Shown: positions 30,950 through 42,482 of the stretch, in pieces
Position numbering within the stretch: position 1 is the first letter of the stretch
How the letters are laid out: every line of letters begins with the position of its first letter
Origin: Buttiauxella izardii
GTDB lineage: Bacteria > Pseudomonadota > Gammaproteobacteria > Enterobacterales > Enterobacteriaceae
Assembly (NCBI RefSeq): GCF_003601925.1
Contig: NZ_QZWH01000027.1
Span: 62,001 to 126,000 of the forward strand
Direction: 5' to 3'
DNA: 64,000 nucleotides
Position numbers and translations under genes: made by a program
The notes under the pieces: model-generated
What the model was told of the DNA's origin: nothing
Seen by the model: only the letters and a program-made list of their open reading frames with translations
Databases searched by the model: none

Positions 30950-32185
30950 ATGTCTGTACCGCAACTGACTCTACGTGCCGCACGTCATCTTCATCTTGCA
31001 GCACAAGGCTTATTACAAAAACCTCGCCATTCAGCCAAACCTTCCGATGTTACAGCGGCGATTTCTCGCATGTCGCTGCTTCAGATTGACACTATCAATA
31101 TTGTCGCACGTAGCCCTTATCTGGTCTTATTTAGCCGCATCGGCAGCTATCCGCAAAACTGGCTAGATGACGCTCTACTCAGCGGCGAACTCATGGAGTA
31201 TTGGGCGCATGAAGCCTGCTTTTTGCCGAGAAAAGATTTCGCTTTGATACGCCATCGGATGCTGAATCCAGAAAAAATGGGCTGGAAATATCGCCCTGAA
31301 TGGATGGGTGAGCATGCCGAAGAAATCGCAAAACTATTAACTCATATTGAGATCCATGGGCCGGTACGCTCTGCGGATTTTGAACATCCGCGTAAAGGCG
31401 CTGGCGGGTGGTGGGAATGGAAACCGCATAAAAAACACCTGGAAGGTTTGTTCACTGCCGGGAAAGTGATGGTGGTTGAGAGGCGCAATTTTCAGCGGGT
31501 GTACGATCTCACTTCGCGAGTGATGCCGCACTGGAACGACGATTTGCATCTCATTCATCAGCAAGATGCGGAACAACAAATGCTGGAAAACAGCGCCCGT
31601 AGTCTCGGTATTTTCCGCCCGGAATGGCTGGCTGATTATTATCGGTTAAAGAATATTTCGCTCAAACCGCTGCTGGCGCAATGGCAAGAGAAAGGGATTG
31701 TTACTTCGGTAGATGTTGAAGGTCTTGGGGAGATGTGGCTGCATCACGACCAGTTTTCGCTGATGGAAAAAGCTGAGAAAAACACCTTACGCGCCACGCA
31801 TAGTGCGGTGCTCTCACCGTTCGACCCCGTGGTTTGGGATCGTAAACGCGCCGAAGCGCTATTTGGATTCTCGTATCGCCTCGAATGTTACACCCCGGCG
31901 GAAAAACGCAAATACGGTTACTTTGTGCTTCCACTCCTGCACAACGGGGCTTTAGTCGGGCGCATCGATGCAAAAATGCATCGCAAAACCGGCGAACTGG
32001 AAATTATTAGTCTCTATCTTGAGGATGGAGTCAAACCGGGTCAGCCATTAATCAATGGATTGCATACGGCACTGACAGATTTTGCTCAATGGCAAAGTGC
32101 GAACCGGATTCACCTTGGGAATATTCCCGCTGCTTTGGCATCCGCATGGGGCGAAGGCTGGGAAATTAGCCCGGCGCGCGCGTGA
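30950..32185 (+). CDS. ycaQ: DNA interstrand-crosslink glycosylase YcaQ
   Basis: YcaQ belongs to the HTH_42 / AlkX family of DNA glycosylases that unhook interstrand crosslinks. The 411 residues compare with 410 in E. coli. The catalytic QxD motif is Gln45-Ile-Asp47 in [20 protein letters not shown]. Winged-helix repeats follow, and the C-terminal region includes [19 protein letters not shown]. It lies 51 bp after lpxK and 46 bp before ycaR. The function is from the family; the motif is seen. Confidence 0.95.
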   Translation: MSVPQLTLRAARHLHLAAQGLLQKPRHSAKPSDVTAAISRMSLLQIDTINIVARSPYLVLFSRIGSYPQNWLDDALLSGELMEYWAHEACFLPRKDFALIRHRMLNPEKMGWKYRPEWMGEHAEEIAKLLTHIEIHGPVRSADFEHPRKGAGGWWEWKPHKKHLEGLFTAGKVMVVERRNFQRVYDLTSRVMPHWNDDLHLIHQQDAEQQMLENSARSLGIFRPEWLADYYRLKNISLKPLLAQWQEKGIVTSVDVEGLGEMWLHHDQFSLMEKAEKNTLRATHSAVLSPFDPVVWDRKRAEALFGFSYRLECYTPAEKRKYGYFVLPLLHNGALVGRIDAKMHRKTGELEIISLYLEDGVKPGQPLINGLHTALTDFAQWQSANRIHLGNIPAALASAWGEGWEISPARA

Positions 32186-32231
32186 GTTATGTTATTCTGT
32201 TGCCTTTGATGGCAGCCATTCTGGAGTAACC

Positions 32232-32414
32232 ATGGATCATCGATTACTTGAAATCATCGCTTGCCCGGTATGTAACGGCAAGCTCTACTTTAATCAGGAA
32301 AAGCAGGAGCTTATCTGCAAACCTGATCACCTGGCGTTTCCTCTGCGCGATGGTATTCCCGTGCTGCTGGAGACCGAAGCTCGAGTTCTGACTTCTGACG
32401 AGAAAAATCCATGA
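32232..32414 (+). CDS. ycaR: Trm112-like small protein YcaR
   Basis: This is a 60-residue UPF0434/Trm112-type protein starting at ATG 32232 behind GGAG. It shows the CPVC pair (residues 11-14) and the conserved [15 protein letters not shown] and [12 protein letters not shown] segments. Trm112-like proteins usually act as small partners of other enzymes; no specific role is established for YcaR. Its stop overlaps the kdsB start by 4 bp (ATGA), so it is probably coupled to Kdo metabolism. Confidence 0.95.
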   Translation: MDHRLLEIIACPVCNGKLYFNQEKQELICKPDHLAFPLRDGIPVLLETEARVLTSDEKNP

Positions 32415-33157
32415 GTTTTGTGGCAATCATTCCCGCTCGCTACGCATCTACCCGCTTGCCGGGCAAACCGTTAAAAGACATTAACGGCAAACCGATGGTC
32501 GTTCACGTAATGGAACGGGCTCGTGAATCGGGTGCCGAACGTATCATTGTTGCGACCGATCACGAAGAAGTCGCTCGTGCGGTTGAAGCGGCTGGCGGTG
32601 AAGTCTGTATGACCCGCGCTGATCACCAGTCTGGCACCGAACGTCTTGCTGAAGTCATTGAAAAATGCGGCTTTAGCGATGACACCGTGATTGTGAATGT
32701 GCAAGGCGATGAGCCGATGATCCCTCCGGCTATTATTAGTCAGGTTGCCAGCAATCTGGCGAACAGCGAGGCGGGAATGGCAACACTTGCTGTGCCAATT
32801 GATTCTGCGGAAGAAGCGTTTAACCCGAATGCTGTAAAAGTGGTGATGGACGCGCAGGGCTACGCGCTCTATTTCTCCCGTGCGACGATTCCATGGGACA
32901 GAGACCGTTTCGCACAATCGCGTGAAACCATTGGTGACTCCCTGCTGCGCCACATTGGCATCTACGGCTATCGCGCCGGTTTTATCCGCCGTTATGTGAC
33001 CTGGGAACCGAGCCAGCTCGAACAAATCGAAATGCTCGAACAGCTACGCGTATTGTGGAATGGTGAAAAAATCCATGTCGCAGTCGCCAAAGAAATCCCG
33101 AGTATTGGCGTGGATACGCCCGAAGATTTGGAACGCGTACGCCAGGCGATGCGTTAA
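32411..33157 (+). CDS. kdsB: 3-Deoxy-manno-octulosonate cytidylyltransferase (CMP-Kdo synthetase)
   Basis: KdsB activates Kdo with CTP to make CMP-Kdo, the donor for the lipopolysaccharide inner core. The 248 residues match E. coli. The nucleotide-binding start [16 protein letters not shown] and the [12 protein letters not shown] segment, with its metal-binding acidic residue, are clear. It ends a run of envelope genes starting with msbA. Confidence 0.99.
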   Translation: MSFVAIIPARYASTRLPGKPLKDINGKPMVVHVMERARESGAERIIVATDHEEVARAVEAAGGEVCMTRADHQSGTERLAEVIEKCGFSDDTVIVNVQGDEPMIPPAIISQVASNLANSEAGMATLAVPIDSAEEAFNPNAVKVVMDAQGYALYFSRATIPWDRDRFAQSRETIGDSLLRHIGIYGYRAGFIRRYVTWEPSQLEQIEMLEQLRVLWNGEKIHVAVAKEIPSIGVDTPEDLERVRQAMR

Positions 33158-33172
33158 ATCTTTTCCCCCCTT

Positions 33173-33200
33173 AAAAACCGGTGCCCAGCGCCGGTTTTTT
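33173..33200 (+). terminator. kdsB terminator
   Basis: AAAAACCGG (33173-33181) pairs with CCGGTTTTT (33191-33199) around a 9-nt loop and ends in a T run. Confidence 0.88.
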
Positions 33201-33290
33201 ATTATCCTCAGTCAAATTGATCTGAATGGATGACATCCTGCGTTCGCAAGCTCATTATAAAAACACCAGTGTTGTAAGGGGTAATGAGTC

Positions 33291-34184
33291 ATGGAGTTGC
33301 TACGCAAGGAATTGAGTCATCTGCTGGGTGAAAAACTAAGCCGGATTGAGTGCATCAATGAACAGCCAAACACTGCTTTGTGGTCGCTGTATGACAGTGA
33401 CGGCAATGCGATGTCGCTACTGGCAAAAAGTTTTAGTACTCCGGGTGTTGCTGCTCAGTTAGCCTGGAAAATGTCGATGCTTGCGCGTTCTGGCACCGTG
33501 CGAATGCCTGTGGTTTATGGTGTTGTGACTCACGATGACACGCCAGGTCCTGATGTGCTGTTAATGGAGCGCTTGCGTGGCGTGCCCGTTGAAGCGCCCA
33601 CCCGCACACCAGACCGCTGGGAGCATCTCAAAGATCAAATCGTTGAGGGCCTGCTGGCCTGGCATCGCGTTGACAGCCGCGGCTGCGTCGGAAATGTCGA
33701 TAACACTCAAGAAAATATCTGGCCTTCATGGTATCGGCAGCGCGTCGAAACGCTATGGGCAACCATCAATCAATATCCCAATAATGGCCTGACGATGCAG
33801 GATCGGCGCATTCTGTTTCGCACTCGGGAATGCTTGCCACGTATGTTCGAAGGTTTCAACGACAACTGCGTGCTGGTTCATGGCAACTTTACGCTTAGCA
33901 GCATGCTAAAAGATGGGCGCAGCGATCAGTTATTGGCGATGGTTAACCCGGGGATGACGCTTTGGGCACCGCGCGAATATGAAATATTCCGACTGTTTGA
34001 AGCAGGGCAGTCTGAAAGCCTGCTGTGGCATTATTTGCAACGCGCGCCAGTAGCGGAGTCGTTCTTATGGCGGCGCTGGCTTTATGTACTGTGGGATGGG
34101 GTCGCGCAGTTGCTACAGACGGGCCGGTTAAATCGACCCGCCTTTGATGTGGCAGCGAAAAACTTACTGCCCTGGCTCTCCTGA
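33291..34184 (+). CDS. ycbJ: Phosphotransferase-like protein YcbJ
   Basis: This 297-residue protein equals E. coli YcbJ in length. It resembles the aminoglycoside phosphotransferase / kinase-like fold: an N-terminal lobe with DVLLMERLRGVPVEAP, a hinge, and the catalytic-loop-like VLVHGNFTLSSMLKD, in which the usual HGDxxxxN is altered to HGNFTLSS. The Asp-to-Asn change suggests weak or no kinase activity. No substrate is known. Its last 21 bp overlap the 3' end of the convergent elyC. Confidence 0.88.
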   Translation: MELLRKELSHLLGEKLSRIECINEQPNTALWSLYDSDGNAMSLLAKSFSTPGVAAQLAWKMSMLARSGTVRMPVVYGVVTHDDTPGPDVLLMERLRGVPVEAPTRTPDRWEHLKDQIVEGLLAWHRVDSRGCVGNVDNTQENIWPSWYRQRVETLWATINQYPNNGLTMQDRRILFRTRECLPRMFEGFNDNCVLVHGNFTLSSMLKDGRSDQLLAMVNPGMTLWAPREYEIFRLFEAGQSESLLWHYLQRAPVAESFLWRRWLYVLWDGVAQLLQTGRLNRPAFDVAAKNLLPWLS

Positions 34185-34940
34185 CGAGCCTTTCATCCAT
34201 TGCCAAATGCGACCCAGGGTTTCATAAATAGCGCGGTCGCTATGAGATAACCAAAGTGGCGACGGGATAATACGTTCCCAGGGATTGAGCGGTGACTCAA
34301 TCGCCAGTTGGTTTGAAGGTGCCGGAAGCGGGTGCAAACCTGCATGTTGGAAGAAGATCATCGCACGTGGCAGATGAGAAGCTGAAGTCACCAGTAAGAA
34401 CGGCTGCTGCCCAATGGCTTTTGCCACCGCAGCCGCTTCTTCTTCGGTGTCTTTTGGCGAGTCCAACGTGATGATATCTGAGCGAGGAACACCCAAACTT
34501 TCTGCCACTCTCGCTCCCGCTTCAGCCGTACTGACTGGATTCGTCATCGCTCGGGCACCGGTGAAAATCAGCTTCGCCCCAGGGTTTTCCTGCCATAACC
34601 GAATGCCTTCAGTCACGCGCGGCAAACTATTATTGATGAGATTGGAACTCGGCGCCCAATCTGGGTTCCACGTATAACCACCGCCTAAAACCACGATGTA
34701 TTCTACTTTTTCACTCCCGCGCCAGGTCGGGTACACCTCTTCGATAGGCTTGAGCATTTTATCGGCCACCGGCTGTAGGCTAATCAGCAGCAAAACTAAC
34801 CAACTCACGCTTAACAATGCTTTCGCACTTCTTTGCCAGCGGGTGAACCACAACAAGCAAAGCGCCGCGCCCATCATTAATAATAAAAAAGGTAAGGGCA
34901 GTAGCAGTCCACCGATAAATTTTTTCAGGATAAAAAGCAT
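34164..34940 (-). CDS. elyC: Envelope biogenesis factor ElyC (DUF218)
   Basis: ElyC is an inner-membrane protein with a DUF218 domain, needed in E. coli for peptidoglycan assembly at low temperature and linked to undecaprenyl-phosphate metabolism. It has 258 residues (259 in E. coli). Two N-terminal hydrophobic helices are followed by the periplasmic DUF218 domain: YIVVLGGGYTWNP, TEGIRLWQENPGAKLIFTG and LVTSASHLPRAMIFFQ. It is convergent with ycbJ and divergent from cmoM. Confidence 0.95.
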   Translation of the reverse strand: MLFILKKFIGGLLLPLPFLLLMMGAALCLLWFTRWQRSAKALLSVSWLVLLLISLQPVADKMLKPIEEVYPTWRGSEKVEYIVVLGGGYTWNPDWAPSSNLINNSLPRVTEGIRLWQENPGAKLIFTGARAMTNPVSTAEAGARVAESLGVPRSDIITLDSPKDTEEEAAAVAKAIGQQPFLLVTSASHLPRAMIFFQHAGLHPLPAPSNQLAIESPLNPWERIIPSPLWLSHSDRAIYETLGRIWQWMKGSSGEPGQ

Positions 34941-35076
34941 GAATTATGGGTCCTTTTTTAGCCATACAGCAGGTAAACGCGGGTGATATTACACCAGATG
35001 GGTTCATTCTTGCCTCGGCTGTGCCAAAATACCCACTTATCTCGGACAATCCCTTTTCCCCCATGGAGCCGTACCC

Positions 35077-35865
35077 GTGCGTGACCGCAATTTTGACGAC
35101 ATTGCTGAGAAGTTCTCACGCAACATTTACGGTACAACCAAAGGACAACTTCGCCAGGCGATCTTATGGCAAGATCTGGATGCTTTGCTGTCCGTTCTGC
35201 CTGAGAAGTTACGGGTTCTGGACGCGGGTGGAGGTGAGGGGCAAACCGCCTGTGGTCTTGCTGAACGCGGCCATGAAGTTCTGCTTTGCGATGTTTCTGC
35301 GGAAATGATCTCACGCGCTCAGGCGCAGGCCTGTGAGAAAGGTGTGAGCGAGAACATGCATTTCGTACATTCCTCCGCCCAGGATATTGGTCAACATTTG
35401 GAAAAGCCGGTTGATCTGATATTGTTTCACGCGGTGCTGGAATGGGTCGTTGACCCACAAGCCGTACTCAAAACGCTGTGGGATTGCCTCGCACCCGGCG
35501 GTGCTCTATCCCTGATGTTCTACAATGCTAACGGTTTGCTGATGCGAAACATGTTTGTCGGCAACTTTGAATACGTGCTTCAGGGCATGAAAAAGAATAA
35601 ACGGAAGACTCTGTCGCCTGACAATCCGCTACAGCCAGAACAGGTGTATCACTGGCTGGAGCAAATTGGCTGGCAGATTACCGGGAAAACCGGTGTGCGA
35701 GTGTTCCACGACTACTTGCGCGATAAACACAAACAACGCGATGGTTTTGAGAATTTGCTTGAACTGGAAACGCGTTATTGCCGTCAGGAGCCCTTTGTGA
35801 GCCTTGGCCGCTATATCCACGTCACCGCTATCAAGCCGCTTGAGCCAAGGAAAAATTATGAGTGA
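35077..35865 (+). CDS. cmoM: tRNA 5-carboxymethoxyuridine methyltransferase CmoM
   Basis: CmoM (formerly SmtA) methylates cmo5U34 to mcmo5U in certain tRNAs using SAM. The SAM-binding motif I is [13 protein letters not shown]. The start is GTG 35077 with GGAG 8 bp upstream, giving 262 residues beginning [16 protein letters not shown]; the ATG at 35063 is out of frame. It is the first gene of the cmoM-mukFEB operon, and its last 8 bp overlap mukF. Confidence 0.96.
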   Translation: MRDRNFDDIAEKFSRNIYGTTKGQLRQAILWQDLDALLSVLPEKLRVLDAGGGEGQTACGLAERGHEVLLCDVSAEMISRAQAQACEKGVSENMHFVHSSAQDIGQHLEKPVDLILFHAVLEWVVDPQAVLKTLWDCLAPGGALSLMFYNANGLLMRNMFVGNFEYVLQGMKKNKRKTLSPDNPLQPEQVYHWLEQIGWQITGKTGVRVFHDYLRDKHKQRDGFENLLELETRYCRQEPFVSLGRYIHVTAIKPLEPRKNYE

Positions 35866-37180
35866 TGTTTCCCAGACAGTGCCGGAACTGGTTGCCTGGG
35901 CCAGGAAAAATGACTACTCGATTTCACTGCCGACAGAGCGCCTGACGTTCTTGTTGGCGATCGCCACCTTAAACGGTGAGCGACTTGACGGTGAAATGAG
36001 TGAAGGCGAACTGATCGACGCTTTCCGCCATGTGAGCGAAGGTTTTGATCAAACCAGCGAAACGATCAGCGTTCGTGCCAATAACGCCATCAATGACATG
36101 GTGCGCCAGCGTTTAATCAACCGTTTTGTCAGCGAAATCAATGAAGGCAATGCGATTTACCGCCTGACGCCGCTCGGCATTGGCATTACCGATTACTACA
36201 TCCGCCAGCGTGAGTTTTCTACGCTGCGCTTGTCCATGCAGTTGTCGATCGTCGGTGGTGAACTTAAACGCGCCGCAGACTCTGCGGATGAAGGCGGTGA
36301 CGAATTCCACTGGCACCGCAACGTGTTTGCGCCACTGAAATACTCCGTTGCTGAGATTTTCGACAGTATCGATCTCACCCAGCGCATCATGGATGAACAC
36401 CAGCAACAGGTTAAAGATGACATCGCGCAGTTGCTGAACAAAGACTGGCGTGCCGCCATTTCCAGCTGTGAAATGCTGCTGTCCGAAACTTCCGGCACGC
36501 TTCGTGAATTGCAGGACACCCTTGAAGCTGCGGGCGATAAACTCCAGGCCAACTTACTGCGTATTCAGGACTCGATTCTGGGGCGTGAAGACCTGCACTT
36601 TGTTCACCGTCTGGTCTTTGATTTGCAAAGCAAACTCGACCGTATCGTCAGTTGGGGCCAGCAGGCTATCGACTTGTGGATTGGTTATGACCGCCACGTT
36701 CATAAATTCATTCGTACCGCCATCGACATGGATAAAAACCGCGTCTTTGCGCAACGTCTGCGCGTTTCGGTACAAAACTATTTCGATGCACCGTGGGCGC
36801 TGACTTACGCTAACGCCGATCGTCTTCTGGATATGCGCGACGAAGAAATGACGCTGCGCGACGATGAAGTGATGGGCGAATTGCCAACTGACCTGGAATT
36901 CGAAGAGTTTAATGAAATCCGCGAACAGCTCGCAGCACTTATCGAAGCTGCACTTCAGGTCTACAAAACCAGACAAGTACCGCTAGATTTAGGCGTAGTG
37001 ATGCGTGACTATCTGGCGCAATACCCACGCGCCCGCCATTTCGATGTGGCGAGAATCGTAGTCGACCAGGCAGTTCGTCTGGGTGTGGCTGAAGCAGACT
37101 TTACTGGCTTGCCGCCGCAGTGGCAGGCAATTAACGATTACGGAGCCAAGGTACAGGCGCATGTCATCAACAAATATTGA
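35858..37180 (+). CDS. mukF: Chromosome condensin kleisin subunit MukF
   Basis: MukF is the kleisin of the MukBEF complex: its C-terminal domain contacts the MukB head and its N-terminal winged helix contacts MukB's neck and other MukF. The start is ATG 35858 ([18 protein letters not shown]), with AAGG upstream, giving 440 residues as in E. coli; longer frames run back inside cmoM. It overlaps cmoM by 8 bp and mukE by 20 bp. Confidence 0.97.
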   Translation: MSDVSQTVPELVAWARKNDYSISLPTERLTFLLAIATLNGERLDGEMSEGELIDAFRHVSEGFDQTSETISVRANNAINDMVRQRLINRFVSEINEGNAIYRLTPLGIGITDYYIRQREFSTLRLSMQLSIVGGELKRAADSADEGGDEFHWHRNVFAPLKYSVAEIFDSIDLTQRIMDEHQQQVKDDIAQLLNKDWRAAISSCEMLLSETSGTLRELQDTLEAAGDKLQANLLRIQDSILGREDLHFVHRLVFDLQSKLDRIVSWGQQAIDLWIGYDRHVHKFIRTAIDMDKNRVFAQRLRVSVQNYFDAPWALTYANADRLLDMRDEEMTLRDDEVMGELPTDLEFEEFNEIREQLAALIEAALQVYKTRQVPLDLGVVMRDYLAQYPRARHFDVARIVVDQAVRLGVAEADFTGLPPQWQAINDYGAKVQAHVINKY

Positions 37181-37877
37181 AAAAGTGATGCCAGTTAAAC
37201 TGGCACAGGCGTTGGCCAATCCGTTATTTCCGGCACTCGACAGTCAATTACGTTCCGGCCGGCACGTAGGGCTTGATGAACTGGATAATCATGCTTACTT
37301 GATGGATTTCCAGGATGAACTGGAAGAGTTTTACACCCGCTATAACGTGGAACTGATTCGTGCGCCGGAAGGTTTCTTCTATTTGCGCCCGCGTTCCACC
37401 ACGCTGATTCCTCGCTCGGTATTATCCGAGGTGGACATGATGGTCGGTAAAATTCTTTGTTACCTCTATCTCAGCCCGGAACGTCTGGCTAACGAAGGTA
37501 TTTTCACCCAGGCAGAGTTGTACGACGAACTGTTGACGCTGGCGGATGAAAGCAAGTTGCTTAAGCTTGTGAACAACCGATCCACCGGCTCTGATCTCGA
37601 CCGCCAAAAGCTGCAAGAAAAAGTCCGCGCTTCTTTAACCCGTTTACGTCGCCTCGGCATGATCTGGTTTATGGGCCACGACAGCAGCAAATTCCGCATT
37701 ACCGAATCCGTATTCCGCTTTGGCGCCGATGTGCGCGCCGGTGACGATGCGCGCGAAGCGCAATTACGCATGATCCGCGATGGAGAAGCGATGCCGGTTG
37801 AAACACGTTTGCAGCTCAATGATGAAACAGAAGAGTCGCAAACCGCCCAGGATAACGCGGAGGATGAACAGGAATGA
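37161..37877 (+). CDS. mukE: Chromosome condensin accessory subunit MukE
   Basis: MukE is a dimeric winged-helix (KITE) protein that binds the MukF linker. The start at ATG 37161 ([18 protein letters not shown]) gives 238 residues against 234 in E. coli. The extra residues lie in the acidic C-terminal tail, rich in Glu and Gln. It overlaps mukF by 20 bp and mukB by 4 bp, so the three proteins are translationally coupled. Confidence 0.97.
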   Translation: MSSTNIEKVMPVKLAQALANPLFPALDSQLRSGRHVGLDELDNHAYLMDFQDELEEFYTRYNVELIRAPEGFFYLRPRSTTLIPRSVLSEVDMMVGKILCYLYLSPERLANEGIFTQAELYDELLTLADESKLLKLVNNRSTGSDLDRQKLQEKVRASLTRLRRLGMIWFMGHDSSKFRITESVFRFGADVRAGDDAREAQLRMIRDGEAMPVETRLQLNDETEESQTAQDNAEDEQE

Positions 37878-40800
37878 TTGAACGCGGAAAGTTTCGCTCA
37901 CTAACGCTGATTAACTGGAATGGTTTCTTCGCGCGTACTTTTGATTTAGATGAACTGGTTACCACGCTTTCGGGCGGTAATGGTGCCGGTAAATCCACCA
38001 CCATGGCGGCGTTCGTTACCGCACTGATCCCCGATTTAACGTTGCTGCACTTCCGTAACACCACCGAAGCGGGGGCGACATCTGGCTCACGCGATAAAGG
38101 TCTGCACGGTAAATTAAAAGCGGGCGTCTGTTACTCGCTACTGGATGTGGTCAACTCACGCAACCAGCGTGTGGTTGTCGGTGTGCGCCTGCAACAAGTG
38201 GCAGGACGCGACCGCAAAGTCGATATCAAGCCGTTTGCCATTCAGGGTTTGCCGTCTTCTATTCAGCCAACGCAATTGCTGACGGAAACCATCAATGAGC
38301 GCCAGGCGCGCGTATTGAGCCTGCAAGAACTGAAAGACAAAGTGGAAGCCATCGAAGGCGTTCAGTTTAAACAGTTCAACTCGATTACCGATTACCACTC
38401 GCTGATGTTCGATTTGGGCATCGTTGCGCGTCGTCTGCGCAGTGCGTCGGATCGTAGCAAGTTCTATCGTCTTATCGAAGCCTCGCTGTACGGCGGGATT
38501 TCCAGCGCCATCACCCGTTCACTGCGCGACTATTTGCTGCCAGAAAACGGCGGCGTGCGTAAAGCCTTCCAGGACATGGAAGCGGCACTGCGCGAAAACC
38601 GCATGACGCTGGAAGCGATTCGCGTCACTCAGTCAGATCGCGACCTGTTTAAGCATTTGATCTCCGAAGCCACCAACTACGTGGCAGCGGACTACATGCG
38701 TCACGCCAACGAACGCCGCATTCACCTGGATAAAGCGCTCGAATTCCGTCGCGAATTGTTGACCAGCCGTAAACAACTGGCTGCCGAACAATACAAACAC
38801 GTCGAAATGGCGCGTGAGTTGGCCGAACACAGCGGTGCGGAAGGGGATCTGGAAACGGATTATCAGGCGGCCAGTGACCACCTGAACCTGGTGCAAACGG
38901 CGATTCGCCAGCAGGAAAAAATCGAGCGTTACGAAGCTGACCTCGATGAACTGCAAATGCGCCTGGAAGAGCAAAATGAAATAGTTGCGGAAGCTTCTGA
39001 GCAACAAGAAGAAAACGAAGCCCGCGCCGAAGCCGCTGAACTGGAAGTCGATGAGCTGAAAAGCCAGCTTGCGGATTACCAGCAAGCACTGGATGTGCAG
39101 CAGACTCGTGCGATTCAGTATCAACAAGCATTGCAGGCACTTGAGCGCGCACGTTCGCTGTGCCATCTACCGGACTTAACCGCTGAAAGCGCGGAAGAGT
39201 GGCTGGAAACCTTCCAGGCCAAAGAGCAGGAAACCACTGAAAACCTGCTCAATCTTGAGCAGAAAATGAGTGTGGCACAAACGGCGCACAGCCAGTTTGA
39301 GCACGCTTATCAGTTGGTGACCGCGATTAATGGCCCGGTGAGCCGCAGCGAAGCCTGGAGTGTGGCGCGTGAATTACTGCGCGACAGCAACAACCAGCGC
39401 CACCTGATGGAACAAGTCCAGCCGTTGCGCGCGCGCCTCAACGAACTTGAGCAGCGCCTGCGTGAGCAGCAAGAAGCCGAACGGATGTTTGCGGAATTCT
39501 GCAAACGCCAGGGCAAACACTTTGATCCTGAAGATCTGGAAGTGTTGCATGATGAGCTTTCTGAGCGCATCGAAACCTTGCAGCAGCGTGTTTCGGATGC
39601 CAGCGATCAGCGTGCTAACTTGCGTCAGGAACAAGAGCAAATTCAGGCTCGTATCAAACGCCTGCAGCAGCGCGCACCGATTTGGTTGGCTGCGCAAACC
39701 AGCCTGACTCAGTTGTGCGAGCAAAGCCACGAGCAATTCGAAAGCAGCCAGCAAGTTACTGAATACATGCAGCAACTGCTTGAGCGCGAACGTGAAGTCA
39801 CCGTTGAACGTGACGAAGTTGGCGCACGTAAACGCGCTATCGATGAAGAAATCGAACGCCTGAGCCAACCTGGCGGTGCCGAAGATTCGCGTCTGAATGC
39901 GCTGGCGGAACGTTTTGGCGGCGTGTTGCTGTCAGAAATTTATGACGACATCAGTCTTGATGACGCACCGTACTTCTCGGCGTTGTACGGCCCATCGCGT
40001 CACGCCATCGTCGTGCCAGATTTATCGCTGGTGCGCGAGCAACTGGATAATCTGGAAGATTGCCCGGAAGATCTGTATCTGATTGAAGGGGACCCGTCTT
40101 CCTTCGATGATAACGTGTTTACCGTTGAAGAGCTGAATGCCGCTGTTCTGGTGAAAACCGCCGAGCGCCAGTGGCGTTATTCTCGCTTGCCTGAACTGCC
40201 GATTTTTGGCCGTGCAGCGCGTGAAAACCGCCTCGAAAACCTGCATGCAGAACGTGAAACTCTGGCTGAGCGTTTTGCCACGCTGTCGTTTGACGTTCAG
40301 AAATCCCAGCGTTTGCACCAGGCGTTTAGCCGTTTCATCGGCCAGCATCTGGGTGTGGCTTTCGACGCCGATCCAGAAGCAGAAATCCGCCAGCTCAACA
40401 CCCGCCGTGGTGAAGTTGAACGCGCAATCAGCAATCATGAAAACGACAACCAGCAGCAACGTCAGCAATACGAGCAGGCGAAAGAGGGCGTTGACCAACT
40501 TAACCGCCTGTTGCCGCGTATTAGTTTGCTGAACGACGAAACGCTGGCTGACCGTTGTGATGAAATCCGTGAACGTCTGGACGAAGCCGACGAAGCCGCG
40601 CGTTTCCTGCATCAGTTTGGCAATCAACTGGTGAAACTCGAAGCTGTGGCGTCAGTGCTGCAAAGCGACCCGGAACAGTTCGAGCAGTTAAAAGAAGATT
40701 ATCAGTACGCTCAACAAGTGCAGCGTGATGCGCGCCAGCAGGCGTTTGCATTGACTGAAGTGGTGCAGCGTCGCACACACTTTAGCTACTCAGACTCCGC

Positions 40801-42322
40801 TGCAATGTTGGATGGCAACAGCGATTTAAACGAGAAACTGCGCCGTCGCCTGGAGCAAGCCGAAGGTGAACGTACCCGCTCCCGTGAAGCCCTGCGTAGC
40901 CACGCGCAGCAACTGAGTCAGTTCAGCCAGTTAATGGCCTCGCTGAAAAGCTCCTTTGATACCAAAAAAGAGCTGCTCACCGATCTGCACAAAGAGTTAC
41001 AGGATATCGGCGTTCGTGCCGATCTCGGCGCTGAAGAGCGTGCTCGCTCACGTCGCGACGAATTACACACCGCTTTGAGCACCAACCGTTCCCGCCGTAA
41101 TCAGCTCGAAAAAGCGCTGACGATGTGTGAAGCGGAGATGAGCAACCTGACCCGTAAACTGAAACAACTGGAACGCAGCTATTTCGAAATGCGCGAACAG
41201 GTTGTGACAGCGAAAGCAGGTTGGTGCGCCGTGATGCGTATGGTGAAAGAAAACGGCGTCGAGCGTCGTTTACACCGCCGTGAGCTGGCTTATGTTACCG
41301 GCGATGAGCTGCGTTCTATCTCGGATAAAGCGTTGGGTTCATTGCGCCTGGCGGTGGCGGATAACGAACACCTGCGCGATGTATTGCGCCTGTCAGAAGA
41401 TCCAAAACGCCCGGAACGTAAGATTCAGTTCTTTGTCGCGGTTTATCAGCATCTTCGTGAACGTATTCGTCAGGATATTATTCGCACCGACGATCCGGTT
41501 GAAGCCATCGAGCAGATGGAGATTGAGCTGGGCCGTCTGACCGAAGAGTTAACCTCACGCGAGCAGAAACTGGCGATCAGTTCCCGCAGCGTGGCGAATA
41601 TTATTCGCAAGACGATTCAGCGCGAACAGAACCGTATTCGTATGCTCAACCAGGGCCTACAAAGTGTGTCGTTCGGCCAGGTCAACAGTGTGCGTTTGAA
41701 TGTGAACGTGCGCGAAACCCATGCCATGTTGCTTGATGTGCTTTCAGAACAACACGAGCAGCATCAGGACTTGTTTAACAGCAACCGCCTGAGTTTCTCT
41801 GAAGCATTAGCGAAACTGTACCAACGCCTGAATCCGCAAATTGATATGGGCCAGCGCACGCCGCAAACCATCGGTGAAGAACTGCTCGATTACCGTAACT
41901 ACCTCGAAATGGAAGTAGAAGTAAACCGGGGTTCAGATGGCTGGTTACGTGCGGAAAGTGGCGCGTTATCGACTGGTGAAGCTATCGGTACGGGGATGTC
42001 GATTTTGGTCATGGTCGTTCAAAGCTGGGAAGAAGAGTCGCGTCGCTTGCGCGGCAAAGACATTTCTCCATGCCGTTTGCTGTTCCTCGATGAGGCGGCA
42101 CGACTGGATGCGAAGTCCATTGCGACGCTGTTCGAGCTGTGCGAACGCCTTGAAATGCAACTGATCATTGCAGCGCCAGAGAACATTAGCCCGGAAAAAG
42201 GCACCACTTATAAGCTAGTACGTAAGGTTGTTCAGAACCATGAACACGTTCACGTTGTCGGTCTCAGAGGCTTTGCACCACCGCTTCCCGAGCCGGTAGC
42301 CGATACACAAGACGCATCATAA
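37874..42322 (+). CDS. mukB: Chromosome condensin SMC-like ATPase MukB
   Basis: MukB is the SMC-type motor that compacts and segregates the chromosome and interacts with topoisomerase IV. It has 1,482 residues (1,486 in E. coli). Walker [10 protein letters not shown] lies near residues 34-42, two long coiled-coil arms flank a central hinge, and the C-terminal head has the signature [15 protein letters not shown] and Walker [12 protein letters not shown]. The acidic coiled coils give many Glu/Gln repeats. It is the last gene of cmoM-mukFEB. Confidence 0.99.
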   Translation: MIERGKFRSLTLINWNGFFARTFDLDELVTTLSGGNGAGKSTTMAAFVTALIPDLTLLHFRNTTEAGATSGSRDKGLHGKLKAGVCYSLLDVVNSRNQRVVVGVRLQQVAGRDRKVDIKPFAIQGLPSSIQPTQLLTETINERQARVLSLQELKDKVEAIEGVQFKQFNSITDYHSLMFDLGIVARRLRSASDRSKFYRLIEASLYGGISSAITRSLRDYLLPENGGVRKAFQDMEAALRENRMTLEAIRVTQSDRDLFKHLISEATNYVAADYMRHANERRIHLDKALEFRRELLTSRKQLAAEQYKHVEMARELAEHSGAEGDLETDYQAASDHLNLVQTAIRQQEKIERYEADLDELQMRLEEQNEIVAEASEQQEENEARAEAAELEVDELKSQLADYQQALDVQQTRAIQYQQALQALERARSLCHLPDLTAESAEEWLETFQAKEQETTENLLNLEQKMSVAQTAHSQFEHAYQLVTAINGPVSRSEAWSVARELLRDSNNQRHLMEQVQPLRARLNELEQRLREQQEAERMFAEFCKRQGKHFDPEDLEVLHDELSERIETLQQRVSDASDQRANLRQEQEQIQARIKRLQQRAPIWLAAQTSLTQLCEQSHEQFESSQQVTEYMQQLLEREREVTVERDEVGARKRAIDEEIERLSQPGGAEDSRLNALAERFGGVLLSEIYDDISLDDAPYFSALYGPSRHAIVVPDLSLVREQLDNLEDCPEDLYLIEGDPSSFDDNVFTVEELNAAVLVKTAERQWRYSRLPELPIFGRAARENRLENLHAERETLAERFATLSFDVQKSQRLHQAFSRFIGQHLGVAFDADPEAEIRQLNTRRGEVERAISNHENDNQQQRQQYEQAKEGVDQLNRLLPRISLLNDETLADRCDEIRERLDEADEAARFLHQFGNQLVKLEAVASVLQSDPEQFEQLKEDYQYAQQVQRDARQQAFALTEVVQRRTHFSYSDSAAMLDGNSDLNEKLRRRLEQAEGERTRSREALRSHAQQLSQFSQLMASLKSSFDTKKELLTDLHKELQDIGVRADLGAEERARSRRDELHTALSTNRSRRNQLEKALTMCEAEMSNLTRKLKQLERSYFEMREQVVTAKAGWCAVMRMVKENGVERRLHRRELAYVTGDELRSISDKALGSLRLAVADNEHLRDVLRLSEDPKRPERKIQFFVAVYQHLRERIRQDIIRTDDPVEAIEQMEIELGRLTEELTSREQKLAISSRSVANIIRKTIQREQNRIRMLNQGLQSVSFGQVNSVRLNVNVRETHAMLLDVLSEQHEQHQDLFNSNRLSFSEALAKLYQRLNPQIDMGQRTPQTIGEELLDYRNYLEMEVEVNRGSDGWLRAESGALSTGEAIGTGMSILVMVVQSWEEESRRLRGKDISPCRLLFLDEAARLDAKSIATLFELCERLEMQLIIAAPENISPEKGTTYKLVRKVVQNHEHVHVVGLRGFAPPLPEPVADTQDAS

Positions 42323-42325
42323 AAT

Positions 42326-42350
42326 ACGCGGGCTACGGCCCGCGTTTTCT
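42326..42350 (+). terminator. mukB terminator
   Basis: ACGCGGGC (42326-42333), a TACG loop and GCCCGCGT (42338-42345) are followed by TTTCTTT. Confidence 0.88.
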
Positions 42351-42482
42351 TTGCTCGATTGTTCTTAATCTTTAATATTATTTACATTTATACGGGCAAA
42401 TAATATTCGCTGTTTATATACTGAGTTTAAAGCCCAGCGCTAAAAGCTGGGTGATAGATGAGTATTAAACAGGGGGCAAAGG

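Noticed and set aside
42375-42400. CpxR box upstream of ldtD (GTATA and GTAAA half-sites on the minus strand)
   Set aside because: The spacing is 3 bp rather than the usual 5 and one half-site is poor.
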